64,000 nt of DNA. Source: JACMLX01 sp040384325 (GTDB lineage: Bacteria > Gemmatimonadota > Gemmatimonadetes > Gemmatimonadales > Gemmatimonadaceae). The position numbers were made by a program, and so were the translations under genes. This document shows positions 1-8,944 of the stretch, piece by piece (the stretch's first letter is position 1; every line of letters begins with the position of its first letter). The notes beneath the pieces are model-generated. The model was not told where the DNA came from. It saw only the letters and a program-made list of their open reading frames with translations, and made no database searches. Location: positions 310,001 to 374,000 of the forward strand of contig JAZKJL010000006.1 in NCBI GenBank assembly GCA_040384325.1, in the 5' to 3' direction.

Positions 1-637
1 CGCAGGCACCGCCATCCTCGCTGGGATCGTAGCAGCTGATGGTGCGCGAGTAGTCCACGCCGAGCGAGGTGCCGAACTCCACGATCTGCTTCTTGGTCAT
101 CTGCTGCAGCGGGGCGCGGATCACCACGCGGGTCCGCCCTTCGACGGCCGATGCCGTGGCCAGGTTGGCGAGCGTCTCGAAGGCGCTGATGAACTCGGGG
201 CGGCAGTCGGGATAGCCCGAATAATCGAGCGCGTTGACGCCGATGAAGATGTCGCTGGCGCCGAGCACTTCGGCGTAGGCGAGCGCGAACGACAGGAAGA
301 TCGTGTTGCGGGCCGGCACGTAGGTCACCGGGATGCCGTGCGACAGGTCGCTGGCGCTGCGGTCCTTCGGCACGGCGATGGAGGCGTCGGTGAGGGCCGA
401 GCCGCCGAAGCCGCGCAGGTCGATGTCGAGGACCGCGTGCCCGGTGGCGCCGAGGGTGGTGGCGATGCGCTGCGCCGCGGTGATCTCGTGCTGATGCCGC
501 TGTCCGTAGCGGAAGGTCAGCGCATGCGCCGCATACCCCTCGGCGATAGCATGCGCCAGCACGGTGGTGGAATCGAGTCCTCCGCTGAGCAGGACGACGG
601 CCGGGCGCTGACCGGGTGCGGGTGTGGAGGCTGACAT
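1..637 (-). CDS. queC: 7-cyano-7-deazaguanine synthase QueC (3' end outside window)
   Basis: ATP-dependent ligase that converts 7-carboxy-7-deazaguanine to preQ0 in the queuosine pathway; cytosolic. Read from ATG 635-637, the protein begins MSASTPAPGQ and carries the PP-loop signature SGGLDS at residues 18-23. The QueC motifs GQRH, PARN and the stretch GVNALDYSGYPDC follow, and the frame stays open to base 1. The first two cysteines of the C-terminal zinc site (SCYDPSEDGGAC) are visible; the remaining ones lie beyond the edge. About 212 of an expected ~230 residues are present. It is divergent from chrA with essentially no intergenic space. Confidence 0.95.
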   Translation of the reverse strand, partial: MSASTPAPGQRPAVVLLSGGLDSTTVLAHAIAEGYAAHALTFRYGQRHQHEITAAQRIATTLGATGHAVLDIDLRGFGGSALTDASIAVPKDRSASDLSHGIPVTYVPARNTIFLSFALAYAEVLGASDIFIGVNALDYSGYPDCRPEFISAFETLANLATASAVEGRTRVVIRAPLQQMTKKQIVEFGTSLGVDYSRTISCYDPSEDGGAC

Positions 638-638
638 C

Positions 639-1826
639 GTGGAGTCAAGGCTAACGGCCCCGGTCGGCGCCGGAAACAGGGACGAGTCGAATGCGATCGC
701 ACGACTGTTCCTGCGGCTTGGCCTGACGGCGTTCGGCGGTCCGGCGGCGCACATCGCGATGATGGAAACGGAGGTCGTCACGCGTCGCGGCTGGATGACG
801 CGGGCGGAATTCCTGGACCTGCTCGGCGTGGTGCAGGTGTTGCCGGGACCGAACTCCACCGAGCTGGCGATTCACGTGGGTCACGCGCGCGGCGGCTGGC
901 ACGGCGGCCTGATCGCCGGGTGTTGCTTCGTGCTGCCGAGCGTGGCGCTGGTGTGGCTGCTGGCATTGCTGAGCGGCGCACCGGGGATGGCCGGTGCCAG
1001 CCGCACGGTGCTGTGGTGGCTGGCCCCGATGGTGGTGGCGGTGGTGGGGGAGGCGTTGTGGAAGTTCGGGAAGCAGGCAGCGATGCGTCCGTCGGCCGTG
1101 ATGGTCATGCCTGTCACGGCGCTGGCGGCTGTGATGCTGCCGTCGGACCTGCTGGTGCTGCTGACGGGAGCGGTGGCCGCGATGCTGCTCGGTGCGCCGC
1201 GCACGCGGGATGTGGCGGGGGCCGCGGGGATGGCGGTGGTCACGCTGCTGGGTGCGGGGCCGCTGGCGGCACAGGTGGCGATGGGTGGGGTGGCGCCGTC
1301 GGTCGCCGCGATCTTTCTCTACTTCCTGCGCGCCGGCATGAGCGTCTTCGGCAGCGGGTACGTCCTGCTGGCGTACCTGCAGCGCGACCTGGTGACCGGT
1401 CGCGGCTGGCTGACGATGGATGCGCTGCTGCAGGCCTCGGCGCTGGCACAGGTCACCCCGGGCCCGCTGTTCACCACCGCGACGGCGGTGGGGTATGCGA
1501 TGGGCGGGTCGGCGGGCGCGATGGCGGCGACGGTCGGTATCTTCGCGCCGGCCTTCGCGAGCGTGGTGGTGGGTGCACCGGTGCGCCGGCTGCTCGATCG
1601 ATCGCCGATGGCCCGCCGCGCGCTGGACGGCGTCGTGATCGCGAGCGTGGCGTTGCTCGGTCGCGCCGTGGTGGGATTCGCCATGCCGTTGCAGGCGTGG
1701 CAGTGGGCGCTGTGTCTCGGTGCGGCGGTGTTGCTGTTCGCGGTGCGCGTGTCTGCCACCTGGCTGCTGCTGGCGTCGGTTTTGGCCGGTGTGGCGGCGT
1801 CGGTCCTTCACTTCTCCCTGTCATGA
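639..1826 (+). CDS. chrA: Chromate transporter, ChrA family (two-domain)
   Basis: Inner-membrane CHR-family transporter, associated with chromate efflux in characterised members. The ~395-residue protein has the two homologous halves of the long family. The N-half has LGLTAFGGPAAH followed by VLPGPNSTELA; the C-half has GMSVFGSGYVLL followed by VTPGPLFTTATA. About ten hydrophobic segments are visible. Two GTG starts are possible: 624, which overlaps the divergent queC start codon, and 639, which does not. I use 639. The stop overlaps the next gene's ATG (ATGA), so the two are probably cotranscribed. Actual chromate specificity is not provable from sequence. Confidence 0.9.
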   Translation: MESRLTAPVGAGNRDESNAIARLFLRLGLTAFGGPAAHIAMMETEVVTRRGWMTRAEFLDLLGVVQVLPGPNSTELAIHVGHARGGWHGGLIAGCCFVLPSVALVWLLALLSGAPGMAGASRTVLWWLAPMVVAVVGEALWKFGKQAAMRPSAVMVMPVTALAAVMLPSDLLVLLTGAVAAMLLGAPRTRDVAGAAGMAVVTLLGAGPLAAQVAMGGVAPSVAAIFLYFLRAGMSVFGSGYVLLAYLQRDLVTGRGWLTMDALLQASALAQVTPGPLFTTATAVGYAMGGSAGAMAATVGIFAPAFASVVVGAPVRRLLDRSPMARRALDGVVIASVALLGRAVVGFAMPLQAWQWALCLGAAVLLFAVRVSATWLLLASVLAGVAASVLHFSLS

Positions 1827-2623
1827 TCACGATTCGTCCCGCTCGCACGATCGCCTTCGCCACACTGCTGTCGCTGGTCGGTTGCGCCAGCGCCGGCACC
1901 GCCGCGCCGCCGGTGCCGCCGCCCGCCACCGGCGCCGACGTGGTGCAGCGCATGCGTGCCGCGTACGACGGGCAGTGGTTCCAGACCTTGCAGTTCACGC
2001 AGGAGAACACGCGCTACCTGGCCAACGGTCGCACGGAGCGAAGCCAGTGGAAGGAGTACATGCTGGTGCCGGGCCGGCTGCGGATCGAGTTCCTGCCGGC
2101 AGCCGGCGGCAACGGCGCGATCTACGCCGATGGCAACGTCTATTCGTTCGAGGGTGGCAAGCTGGCGCGCACGTCGCAGCAGCTGAACATCCTGCTGGTC
2201 CTGACGGCCGACGTGTATGCGCAGCCGGCGGCCACCAGCATCCGGCAACTGACGACGCTGGGCGTCGACCTGAGCCGCCTGCGCCGCGAGACGTACAACG
2301 GGCGCCCGGTGTGGGTGGTGGGTTCCACCGGCGCGACCGATCTCGGTTCGCCGCAGTTCTGGGTGGAGGACGAGTCGTGGGTGGTGGTGCGTGTCATCGA
2401 CCGGCCACCACTCACCACGGCGCAGGGACCGCGTCCCGCCACCGAATATCGGCTCGCCGATTATCGCAGCGTGGGCGGCGTGCCGGTGGTGCACGAGATC
2501 ACCTTCCTGCGCGAAGGGAAGCCGTTCTTCAAGGAGCAGTACACCGAGGTGCAACTCAACACGCCCCTCGATGCGCGCCTCTTCTCGGCATCGCAGTGGC
2601 GCATCCCGGGCCGCGCGCCCTGA
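1823..2623 (+). CDS. LolA/RseB-like outer-membrane lipoprotein
   Basis: A 266-residue protein. A signal peptide ends in a lipobox (LVGC, Cys near residue 18), so it should be a lipid-anchored envelope protein. After a Pro/Ala linker, the rest is beta-rich with the alternating pattern of the LolA/LolB/RseB fold (for example VPGRLRIEFLP and a late FFKEQYTEVQLN). These proteins bind lipids or lipoproteins in a hydrophobic cavity. The start ATG overlaps the chrA stop by 4 nt. No catalytic motif is visible. The fold call is by pattern only, and the specific role is unknown. Confidence 0.6.
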   Translation: MITIRPARTIAFATLLSLVGCASAGTAAPPVPPPATGADVVQRMRAAYDGQWFQTLQFTQENTRYLANGRTERSQWKEYMLVPGRLRIEFLPAAGGNGAIYADGNVYSFEGGKLARTSQQLNILLVLTADVYAQPAATSIRQLTTLGVDLSRLRRETYNGRPVWVVGSTGATDLGSPQFWVEDESWVVVRVIDRPPLTTAQGPRPATEYRLADYRSVGGVPVVHEITFLREGKPFFKEQYTEVQLNTPLDARLFSASQWRIPGRAP

Positions 2624-2737
2624 TCACGCGACCCTCGTTCGATAGCTTTGGCCGGCAGCACGTCGCTGCCGCCGGCACCATCGCGGCGCGCCACCTGATG
2701 GTGCCCGTCCGCTCACTTCTCTCCTGCCTCCGTTCCC

Positions 2738-4411
2738 GTGACCCGAATCCGATTGCTGTGCATCGCCGCGCTGGCGGTGCCGATGGTGGCTGGTGCTCAG
2801 TCGGCCGTGCGCACGGCGCCGCTGCCGCGCGCGCATGCGCCGAAGCCCACCGCGCCGGCGATCACGCCGGCCGACCTGATGACGCGGCTGTACATCTTCG
2901 CCGATGACTCGATGCAGGGTCGCGAGACGGGCACCGCGGGCAACCGTCGCGCGCTGCGCTACATCGAGTCGGAACTGACGCGACTCGGCCTCACGCCGAT
3001 GGGCGACAACGGCACGTTCCTGCAGCAGGTGCCGCTGGTGAAGCGCGGCTGGAATGCGGACTTCGTGGCATCGGCCGCCGGTACGGCGCTGACGCCGTGG
3101 TCCGACATCGTGCCGCTCCCGCCGCGCGGGAAGACCCGTGCGCTGGACGGCGTGGCGGTGGTCTACGGCGGCACGGCGGAGGAAGCGGCGACGCTGACGG
3201 CGGACCAGGTGCAGGGCAAGATCGTGGTGGTGACGTCACCGGGTGGCCTGCGCGCACCGCGTCTGGCGGCAGGGAGCCCGCTGCTGACCGCGAACGGCAT
3301 CGCGCTGCTGCTCAACGCGCCACTGCCCGCTCAGTTCGTGTCGTTCTTCCGCACGCCGGGCATGTCGGTGCCGGATGCGAATGCCGCTGCCACGGCCAAT
3401 GCCCCGACGCTGCTCGCGCTCTCGATGGACGGTGCGCAGAAGTTGTTCGGTGCCGATGCGGCGTCGCTCAAGCCGGGCCAGGCGGGCAAGGCGCTGACGA
3501 CCAACCTGCGCTTCGCCGAGACGCCATCGCCGGCCTACAACGTGGTGGCGATGATTCCGGGGTCGGATCCGGCGCTGAAGGGGCAGGTGGTGGCGATCGG
3601 CGCGCACAACGATCACGATGGCGTGAGTGCCCGCGCGGTGGACCACGACTCGCTGAAGGTGTTCCAGCGGCAGGCGTGGACGCTGGCCGGGGCATACGCC
3701 GGCCTGCCGGAACTGAGCGAGGCGCAGCGGGCGTCGATCACGGTGAACGTGGACAGCCTGCGCAAGCTGCGCCCGGCGCGGCGCGACAGCATCTACAACG
3801 GCGCCGATGACGATGGCTCGGGTTCGATGGCGGTGCTCGAGATCGCGGAGAACGTGTCGCGTTCACCGGTGAAGCCGAAGCGCTCGATCCTCTTCGTCTG
3901 GCACACGGGCGAGGAAAAGGGACTGCTCGGCTCGCAGTGGATCAGTGAGCACCTGCCGGTGGCACGCGACTCGATCGTGGCCCAGATCAACATCGACATG
4001 ATCGGGCGCGGCGACTCGGTGGACGTGAAGGGCGGCGGCCCGGCGTACGTGGGCGTGGTGGGTGCAAAGCGGCTCTCGACGATGCTGGGCACCACGGTGG
4101 ACTCGATCGCGAAGTCGTACCGCACGCCGCTGGAACTCGATTATCGCCTCGACGCCGATGGGCATCCCGAGAACATCTACTGCCGCAGCGACCACTATCA
4201 CTATGCGCGGCTGGGCATTCCGGTGGCGTTCTTCTTCACTGGCCTGCACGGCGACTATCACCAGGTGACGGACGAGCCCCAGTACATCGACTACCCGCAC
4301 TACAGCCTGCTCACCAACTACATTCGCGACCTGCTGGTGACGGTGGGCAACGGGGCCAAGCCGGTGGTGGACAAGCCGAAGCCGGACCCGAATGGGCAGT
4401 GCAAGCAGTGA
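2738..4411 (+). CDS. Secreted M28-family zinc aminopeptidase with PA domain
   Basis: A 557-residue exported metallopeptidase. It starts at GTG 2738 with a clear signal peptide ending AGAQS. A protease-associated (PA) domain sits at about residues 130-230. The M28 core follows with the usual two-zinc ligands: H in GAHNDHD (~290), D in ADDDGSGS (~355), EE in HTGEEKG (~388), D in NIDMIGRGD (~417) and H in HGDYHQVTDE (~503). It should remove N-terminal residues from peptides in the periplasm or outside the cell. About 110 nt separate it from the gene before, so it probably has its own promoter. It is longer than single-domain M28 enzymes because of the PA insertion. Confidence 0.93.
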   Translation: MTRIRLLCIAALAVPMVAGAQSAVRTAPLPRAHAPKPTAPAITPADLMTRLYIFADDSMQGRETGTAGNRRALRYIESELTRLGLTPMGDNGTFLQQVPLVKRGWNADFVASAAGTALTPWSDIVPLPPRGKTRALDGVAVVYGGTAEEAATLTADQVQGKIVVVTSPGGLRAPRLAAGSPLLTANGIALLLNAPLPAQFVSFFRTPGMSVPDANAAATANAPTLLALSMDGAQKLFGADAASLKPGQAGKALTTNLRFAETPSPAYNVVAMIPGSDPALKGQVVAIGAHNDHDGVSARAVDHDSLKVFQRQAWTLAGAYAGLPELSEAQRASITVNVDSLRKLRPARRDSIYNGADDDGSGSMAVLEIAENVSRSPVKPKRSILFVWHTGEEKGLLGSQWISEHLPVARDSIVAQINIDMIGRGDSVDVKGGGPAYVGVVGAKRLSTMLGTTVDSIAKSYRTPLELDYRLDADGHPENIYCRSDHYHYARLGIPVAFFFTGLHGDYHQVTDEPQYIDYPHYSLLTNYIRDLLVTVGNGAKPVVDKPKPDPNGQCKQ

Positions 4412-4477
4412 GCGGTCGCGCACGCCAGCCGGTCTGCGCCCTGCCTGACCGGCACGTGCGCCGCATTAGTTTCCCGT

Positions 4478-4510
4478 CGCGCGGCGTCGCCAGACCGGTG
4501 ACGCCGCGCG
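4478..4510. terminator. GC-rich hairpin between M28 peptidase and terC
   Basis: A perfect 11-bp stem (CGCGCGGCGTC / GACGCCGCGCG) with an 11-nt loop lies 66 nt after the M28 stop and 25 nt before the terC start. No U-run follows. It may be a weak terminator for the peptidase gene or a leader hairpin for terC. I looked for the yybP-ykoY manganese riboswitch that often precedes terC-type genes and did not find its conserved core. Confidence 0.35.
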
Positions 4511-4534
4511 TGCTGCGTCCCCCATCCGTGTTTC

Positions 4535-5263
4535 ATGTCGCACCTGCTCACCGCTGATGCCCTGATCGGCCTCGCGACGCTCTCCGTGCTGGAGATCGTG
4601 CTCGGGATCGACAACATCATCTTCATCTCGATCCTCGCCAGCGCGCTGCCTGCCGACCAGCAGCCGCGCGCGCGGCGTCTTGGCCTCGCGGGCGCCTTCG
4701 TCACGCGGATGATGCTGCTGTTCAGCATCTCGTGGATCATGCGCCTCACCGAGCCGCTGTTCTCGGTGCTCGGCCGCGGCATCTCGGGCAAGGACCTGAT
4801 CCTGATCATCGGCGGCCTGTTCCTGATCGGGAAGGCGACCACCGAGATCCATCAGAAGCTCGAGGACAAGGCGGACGAGCAGGAAGCGCAGAAGAGCAAG
4901 GCGAAGGGGCGTGGCCTGGCCGGGGTGGTGGCGCAGATCATGGTGATCGACATCGTCTTTTCGCTCGACTCGGTGATCACGGCGGTCGGCATGGTGCCGC
5001 ACATCGAGATCATGGTGATCGCGAACATCATCGCGCTGGCGATCATGCTGGTGGCGGCGACGCCGATCAGCAACTTCGTCGAGCGCCACCCGACGGTGAA
5101 GATGCTGGCGCTCTCGTTCCTGGTGCTGATCGGGACCAACCTGGTGGCCGAGGGCACGGGCTTCCACATCCCGAAGGGCTACACGTACTTCGCGATGGCG
5201 TTCTCGGTGCTCACCGAGATGCTGAACCTGCGCCTGCGGAAGAAGTCGACGCCGACGGGCTGA
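4535..5263 (+). CDS. TerC-family integral membrane protein
   Basis: A 242-residue inner-membrane protein with seven or so hydrophobic segments. It has both TerC-family acidic membrane motifs: GIDNIIF (~24-30) and DIVFSLDSVITAVGM (~138-152). Characterised relatives (Alx, YceF/YkoY types) export Mn(II) and help metallate exported proteins, and others are linked to tellurite resistance. There is no adjacent tellurite operon, so metal export is the likelier role. It converges with the chemoreceptor gene, with only 6 bp between stops. Confidence 0.88.
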   Translation: MSHLLTADALIGLATLSVLEIVLGIDNIIFISILASALPADQQPRARRLGLAGAFVTRMMLLFSISWIMRLTEPLFSVLGRGISGKDLILIIGGLFLIGKATTEIHQKLEDKADEQEAQKSKAKGRGLAGVVAQIMVIDIVFSLDSVITAVGMVPHIEIMVIANIIALAIMLVAATPISNFVERHPTVKMLALSFLVLIGTNLVAEGTGFHIPKGYTYFAMAFSVLTEMLNLRLRKKSTPTG

Positions 5264-5269
5264 CGCAGG

Positions 5270-7165
5270 TCAGGCCTGGCGCTTGCCGGGTGGCGGGGTG
5301 CGGGTGACGCGCGGGGCGCGGTTGAGGACACGGTTGTTCAGCGGGGTGACCGACGACGCGCGCGACGGCGTCTTGCTCTCCGGCCGTGGCGGCATCACCT
5401 CGAGCTTGCGCGCGATCATGAACTCCGACGTGCTGCCCGGCGTGTTGCCGACCGCACCGCGGGTCTCGACCAGCGCCCGCAGCCGGTTGCTGCGCCCGTG
5501 CAGGACCTGTGACGCGGCGCTCATCTGCTGGCAGGCGGCGCTCTGCTCCTGCGCCGAGGCGTTGGCCTGCTGTGCGCTGGTGGCATGACCCACCGCATCG
5601 CCGGCCACCACGCTCAGCGACTGCTGCACGCTGGCCATCTGCGACGAGTTCTGGGCCGCGATGTCGCTCAGGTTCGCGGCCGCCGCCACGGTGCGCTCGG
5701 CGGAAGCGGTGATGCTCTCCAGCGCCGCACCGACGTCGCGACCGACGGTCTCGATCTCGCCCACCAGGCCCGCGCTGCGCTGCATGGTGCTGACGGTCTC
5801 GTTGACGCGACCGGTGATCGCGTTGGTGAGTCGCGCCACGTCGTCGGCGGCGCGCTGCGCCGCCTCGGCCAGCTTGCGCACCTCGTCGGCGACGACCACG
5901 AAGCCACGGCCTGCATCGCCGGCACGCGCCGCCTCGATGGCGGCGTTGAGGGCGAGCATGTTCGTCTGCTCGGCGATGCGGCCCACCGACGTCACGAACT
6001 GCGCGATGCCCTCGGTCACGCCGTGCAGTGACTCCGCGGTGCGGCTGGCCTCCTGCACCGAGGTGCGGATGTCGAGCATCACCGCCATCGCCTGCGCGAT
6101 CGTCTGCCGCTTCTCCATCGCCTCGCGCTCGATGGACTCGGCCAGCGACGCCACCGATCCCGCCTCCTGACGCACCTCGAGCGCGCGCGCACCGTTGGCC
6201 GCCAGCTCGGCGTCGATCTTCTTCAGCATGCCGACCTGGTTCTCGGCACCACGGGTCACGTTCTCCATCACGTGCGACACTTCCGTCGCCTTGTGGGCGA
6301 TGCGGTCGCTGACCTGCGACAGTTCGCTCGACGACGACGCCAGCTCGGACGCGGTGGACGCGGTGGCGGTGGCCAGCACGCCCAGCGACGTGCCGGCCTC
6401 GTTCAGCGCGGCAGCGATCTTCTCGAACTCACCCGGCATGCGGCCGTTGGTGCGGGCCTCGAACGCGCCGCGGCTGAGCGCATCGGCGTGCTCGACGAGC
6501 TGGTGCAGCGGCTGGTTGATCGAGCGCAACGTGGCACCGACCAGCAGCGTGCCGACGATGATCACGCCACCGAAGACGAGCAGGATCGCCAGCGCGCGAT
6601 TCTCCGCCTCGCGACGCATGTCGGCAGCGACGATGGTGACCTGGCGCTCGGTGAGCGCACCGAGTCGGTCGATCGCGCCCAGCAGCAGGCGCACGTTGCC
6701 GGAAACGCTGGCCTCCTCGCGACGTGCGGCAGCGATGTCGCCGAGCTCGTAATAGCGATGCGCCCGCGAGAACGTGACCTCGACGTCCGAAAGCGTGCGG
6801 TCCACCGTCGCCACCAGCGCGATGTGGTCCGACTCGCGCGTGTTCTGCCGGTTCATCGACCGCGTGATGCGGTGCGTCTGGAAGTTCAGGCGACGGAACG
6901 ACTGGAGCGAGGTGCTGTCGCCGTCACGCAGGTACTGGCTGGCGGCCTGGATCTCCTCGGCGACGGCGGCCGAGAGCTCCGACGACAGGCGGGCGTCGCG
7001 CCGGATGACGTCCAGCGCATCGGTGGCGGTGGCGGCGGAGGTGTGCAGTGACTTGTACGCCATCACGCCGGCGCCGGAAAGCAGCACCGCCAGCACGAGG
7101 AAGGCGCGCAGGAGGCGCCCCCCGATCGTGCGGGCCATGATGAGCGTGTGCAGTCTTGCCTTCAC
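5270..7165 (-). CDS. Methyl-accepting chemotaxis protein
   Basis: A 631-residue chemoreceptor. TM1 is at about 15-35, then a ~150-residue helical sensor (four-helix-bundle type) that also contains ERQVTIVAADMRREAENRA, then TM2 at about 187-212, a HAMP domain to ~265, and a long cytoplasmic coiled coil. The hairpin tip with NMLALNAAIEAARAGDAG and DEVRKLAE (~398-433) contacts CheA/CheW in this family. The C-tail is basic and Pro-rich, without a CheR pentapeptide. The ATG overlaps the stop of the upstream binding-protein gene (ATGA), so the two proteins are translationally coupled and probably work together. No cheA/cheW/cheR genes lie in the window. Confidence 0.95.
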   Translation of the reverse strand: MKARLHTLIMARTIGGRLLRAFLVLAVLLSGAGVMAYKSLHTSAATATDALDVIRRDARLSSELSAAVAEEIQAASQYLRDGDSTSLQSFRRLNFQTHRITRSMNRQNTRESDHIALVATVDRTLSDVEVTFSRAHRYYELGDIAAARREEASVSGNVRLLLGAIDRLGALTERQVTIVAADMRREAENRALAILLVFGGVIIVGTLLVGATLRSINQPLHQLVEHADALSRGAFEARTNGRMPGEFEKIAAALNEAGTSLGVLATATASTASELASSSSELSQVSDRIAHKATEVSHVMENVTRGAENQVGMLKKIDAELAANGARALEVRQEAGSVASLAESIEREAMEKRQTIAQAMAVMLDIRTSVQEASRTAESLHGVTEGIAQFVTSVGRIAEQTNMLALNAAIEAARAGDAGRGFVVVADEVRKLAEAAQRAADDVARLTNAITGRVNETVSTMQRSAGLVGEIETVGRDVGAALESITASAERTVAAAANLSDIAAQNSSQMASVQQSLSVVAGDAVGHATSAQQANASAQEQSAACQQMSAASQVLHGRSNRLRALVETRGAVGNTPGSTSEFMIARKLEVMPPRPESKTPSRASSVTPLNNRVLNRAPRVTRTPPPGKRQA

Positions 7166-8265
7166 GGCATTTCTCCGAAGCTGCGTGAGGTGCCGTTGAT
7201 GCGCAGCAGGTGCATGCTGCGCCCGATCGGGTCACCGGTCTGCGAGAAGCTGACTGCGCCGGTGGCGTAGCCGCGCGAGTCGCGCATGGAACTGAGGACG
7301 CTGCGGGTGCCGGCGCGTGAGCTGCCGGACGACGCAGCGCGTGCCAGTGCGATGGTGGCGTCGTACGAGAGCGCCGCGTACGCATCCGGCTCGACGCGGT
7401 AGCGCGCACGGAAGGCGGCCACGAAGCGCTGGGCGTCGGCGCGGTCTTCGGTGCTGGAGAAGGGCAGCGCGATGGCCACGTTGCTGACCGGCATGACGGT
7501 CTCGATGCCGCTCCAGCCGTCGCCGGCGATCACCGGGGCGGTGATGCCCTGCGCACGGAGCGCCTTCAGCACCGGCGGCCCCGAGATGGTGCCGACGGCG
7601 AAGACGATGTCGGGCTTGTGGCGCGCGATCGAGGCCACGTTGATGGCGATGCTGTCGGCGCTGGGATTGATCGGCTCGAGCGCCACCGGTGCCAGCCCGA
7701 GCGCGTCGAGGAACGGTTCCACCAGCCCACGACCGTAGGCGGTGTTGTCGTAGATCACGGCCACGCGCTTGTTCACCGCCTGCCGTCGTGCGAGCTCGCC
7801 GAGCTTCTTGCCGGTCATCGAGTCGCTGGGGGCGAGGCGGAAGATCCAGCGCGACACGCCGCTCAAGTCGGGCGAGGTGGTGGACGGCGACAGCGCCGCC
7901 AGTTCACCGTCGTACACGCGCGCCGCCGCCACCATGGCGCCCGAGCTGAGGTGCCCGATCACGCCCACGATGCGGGTGTCGTCCACGAATTCCTGCGCGA
8001 TCCGGGCCGCGAGGTCGCCCTCGGCCTGGTCGTCGCGGAAGATCACGTTGACCGTCTGTTTCTTCGGTCCGCCCTGCTGGTTCAGCTCCTCGACGGCCAT
8101 GTCGATGCCGCGGCGGGCCATCTGCCCGTAGGCGGTCTGCCAGGCCCCGGCCGCGCCGAGGTACATGGTCTCCCCGCCGCCGGTCGCGAAGGTCTCTCGC
8201 TGGCAGGAGCTCAGGAACAGGCAGCACAGGACGACGCCGGAGCGTCGGAGGGCGGTGTGAACCAT
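7162..8265 (-). CDS. Periplasmic ligand-binding lipoprotein (Leu/Ile/Val-binding type)
   Basis: A 367-residue type I periplasmic binding protein of the branched-chain amino acid/Peripla_BP_6 class. The signal peptide ends in lipobox LSSC with the lipidated Cys at 21. Typical lobe signatures are present, including VIGHLSSGAMVAAA, LSPSTTSPDLS and YDNTAYGRG. Normally such proteins feed ABC importers, but no permease or ATPase gene is next to it. Instead the gene runs straight into a chemoreceptor gene with a 4-nt overlap. I infer a sensory role: ligand loaded on this protein is read by the receptor. The ligand is unknown. Confidence 0.9.
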   Translation of the reverse strand: MVHTALRRSGVVLCCLFLSSCQRETFATGGGETMYLGAAGAWQTAYGQMARRGIDMAVEELNQQGGPKKQTVNVIFRDDQAEGDLAARIAQEFVDDTRIVGVIGHLSSGAMVAAARVYDGELAALSPSTTSPDLSGVSRWIFRLAPSDSMTGKKLGELARRQAVNKRVAVIYDNTAYGRGLVEPFLDALGLAPVALEPINPSADSIAINVASIARHKPDIVFAVGTISGPPVLKALRAQGITAPVIAGDGWSGIETVMPVSNVAIALPFSSTEDRADAQRFVAAFRARYRVEPDAYAALSYDATIALARAASSGSSRAGTRSVLSSMRDSRGYATGAVSFSQTGDPIGRSMHLLRINGTSRSFGEMP

Positions 8266-8397
8266 GCGGGCGGTGGGCGGGGGGGTGATGCTGGTAAGTC
8301 ACGGACGAGCCCATCCATATCGAGGTCACGCCAGCGGGTTGCCCGGACGTACCGCGCGGGTCATCGTGACTCGGGCCACACCTCACACCGGGACACC

Positions 8398-8925
8398 ATG
8401 GACGCGCTCTCGATTCACCTGATGGTCAACCACGTGCCGCTGCTGGCCATCCTGCTCGGCACCGTGCTGGTGGTGCTCGCCACCTTCATCCGCCGCCGGA
8501 GCCTCTGGCGGGTCGGCACCGCGGCGCTGGTGGTGGCAGGACTCTCCTTCTATCCGGTGCAGTGGACCGGGGGCAACGCCGAGCACGTGGACATGAAGCG
8601 CTGGTACGTGCAGCACGACGCGATCGAGGAGCACGAGGAGGCGTCGGAGCGGGCGCTCTGGGTGGTGCTGCTGGCCGGCGCGGTGGCGGCGTACGCGTTC
8701 TGGCGCGCGTCGAGGGGGCCGGTGACGGAACTGCCGGTGGTGCCGGCCTGGCTGCGCGGAGCCGTGGTGGTGACGGCGCTGGCCGCGTCGGCGGCGACGG
8801 TGAAGACCGCTTGGGAGGCGGGCTTCATCGCACACAAGAATCCCTTGCTCGACCGCGCCACGCTGCCACCAGCCGACTCGGTGCCGGTGAAGGCGCCGCG
8901 TCCCGGCCCGCCGCCGCAGCCGTAG
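8398..8925 (+). CDS. Small integral membrane protein of unknown function
   Basis: A 175-residue protein starting at ATG 8398. It has about four hydrophobic segments, and the first follows HLMVNHVPLL. A polar region rich in His/Glu (HVDMKRWYVQHDAIEEHEE) lies between TM2 and TM3, and the C-tail is Pro-rich. The N-terminal His-containing helix and the His/Glu loop resemble DUF2231-type, possibly haem-associated, membrane proteins, but I cannot assign a family. It stands alone, with 132 nt to the divergent binding-protein gene and a convergent agmatine deiminase gene downstream. Confidence 0.7.
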   Translation: MDALSIHLMVNHVPLLAILLGTVLVVLATFIRRRSLWRVGTAALVVAGLSFYPVQWTGGNAEHVDMKRWYVQHDAIEEHEEASERALWVVLLAGAVAAYAFWRASRGPVTELPVVPAWLRGAVVVTALAASAATVKTAWEAGFIAHKNPLLDRATLPPADSVPVKAPRPGPPPQP

Positions 8926-8944
8926 CGCATGCGACGGCCTGCCG

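Noticed and set aside
651..1811. A 386-codon minus-strand frame opposite chrA, rich in Arg/His/Gln
   Set aside because: It is the mirror of a well-supported gene and has the composition typical of antisense frames in high-G+C DNA; many similar ones were dropped.
4412..4534. yybP-ykoY manganese riboswitch before terC
   Set aside because: The conserved core was not found; only a simple hairpin is present.
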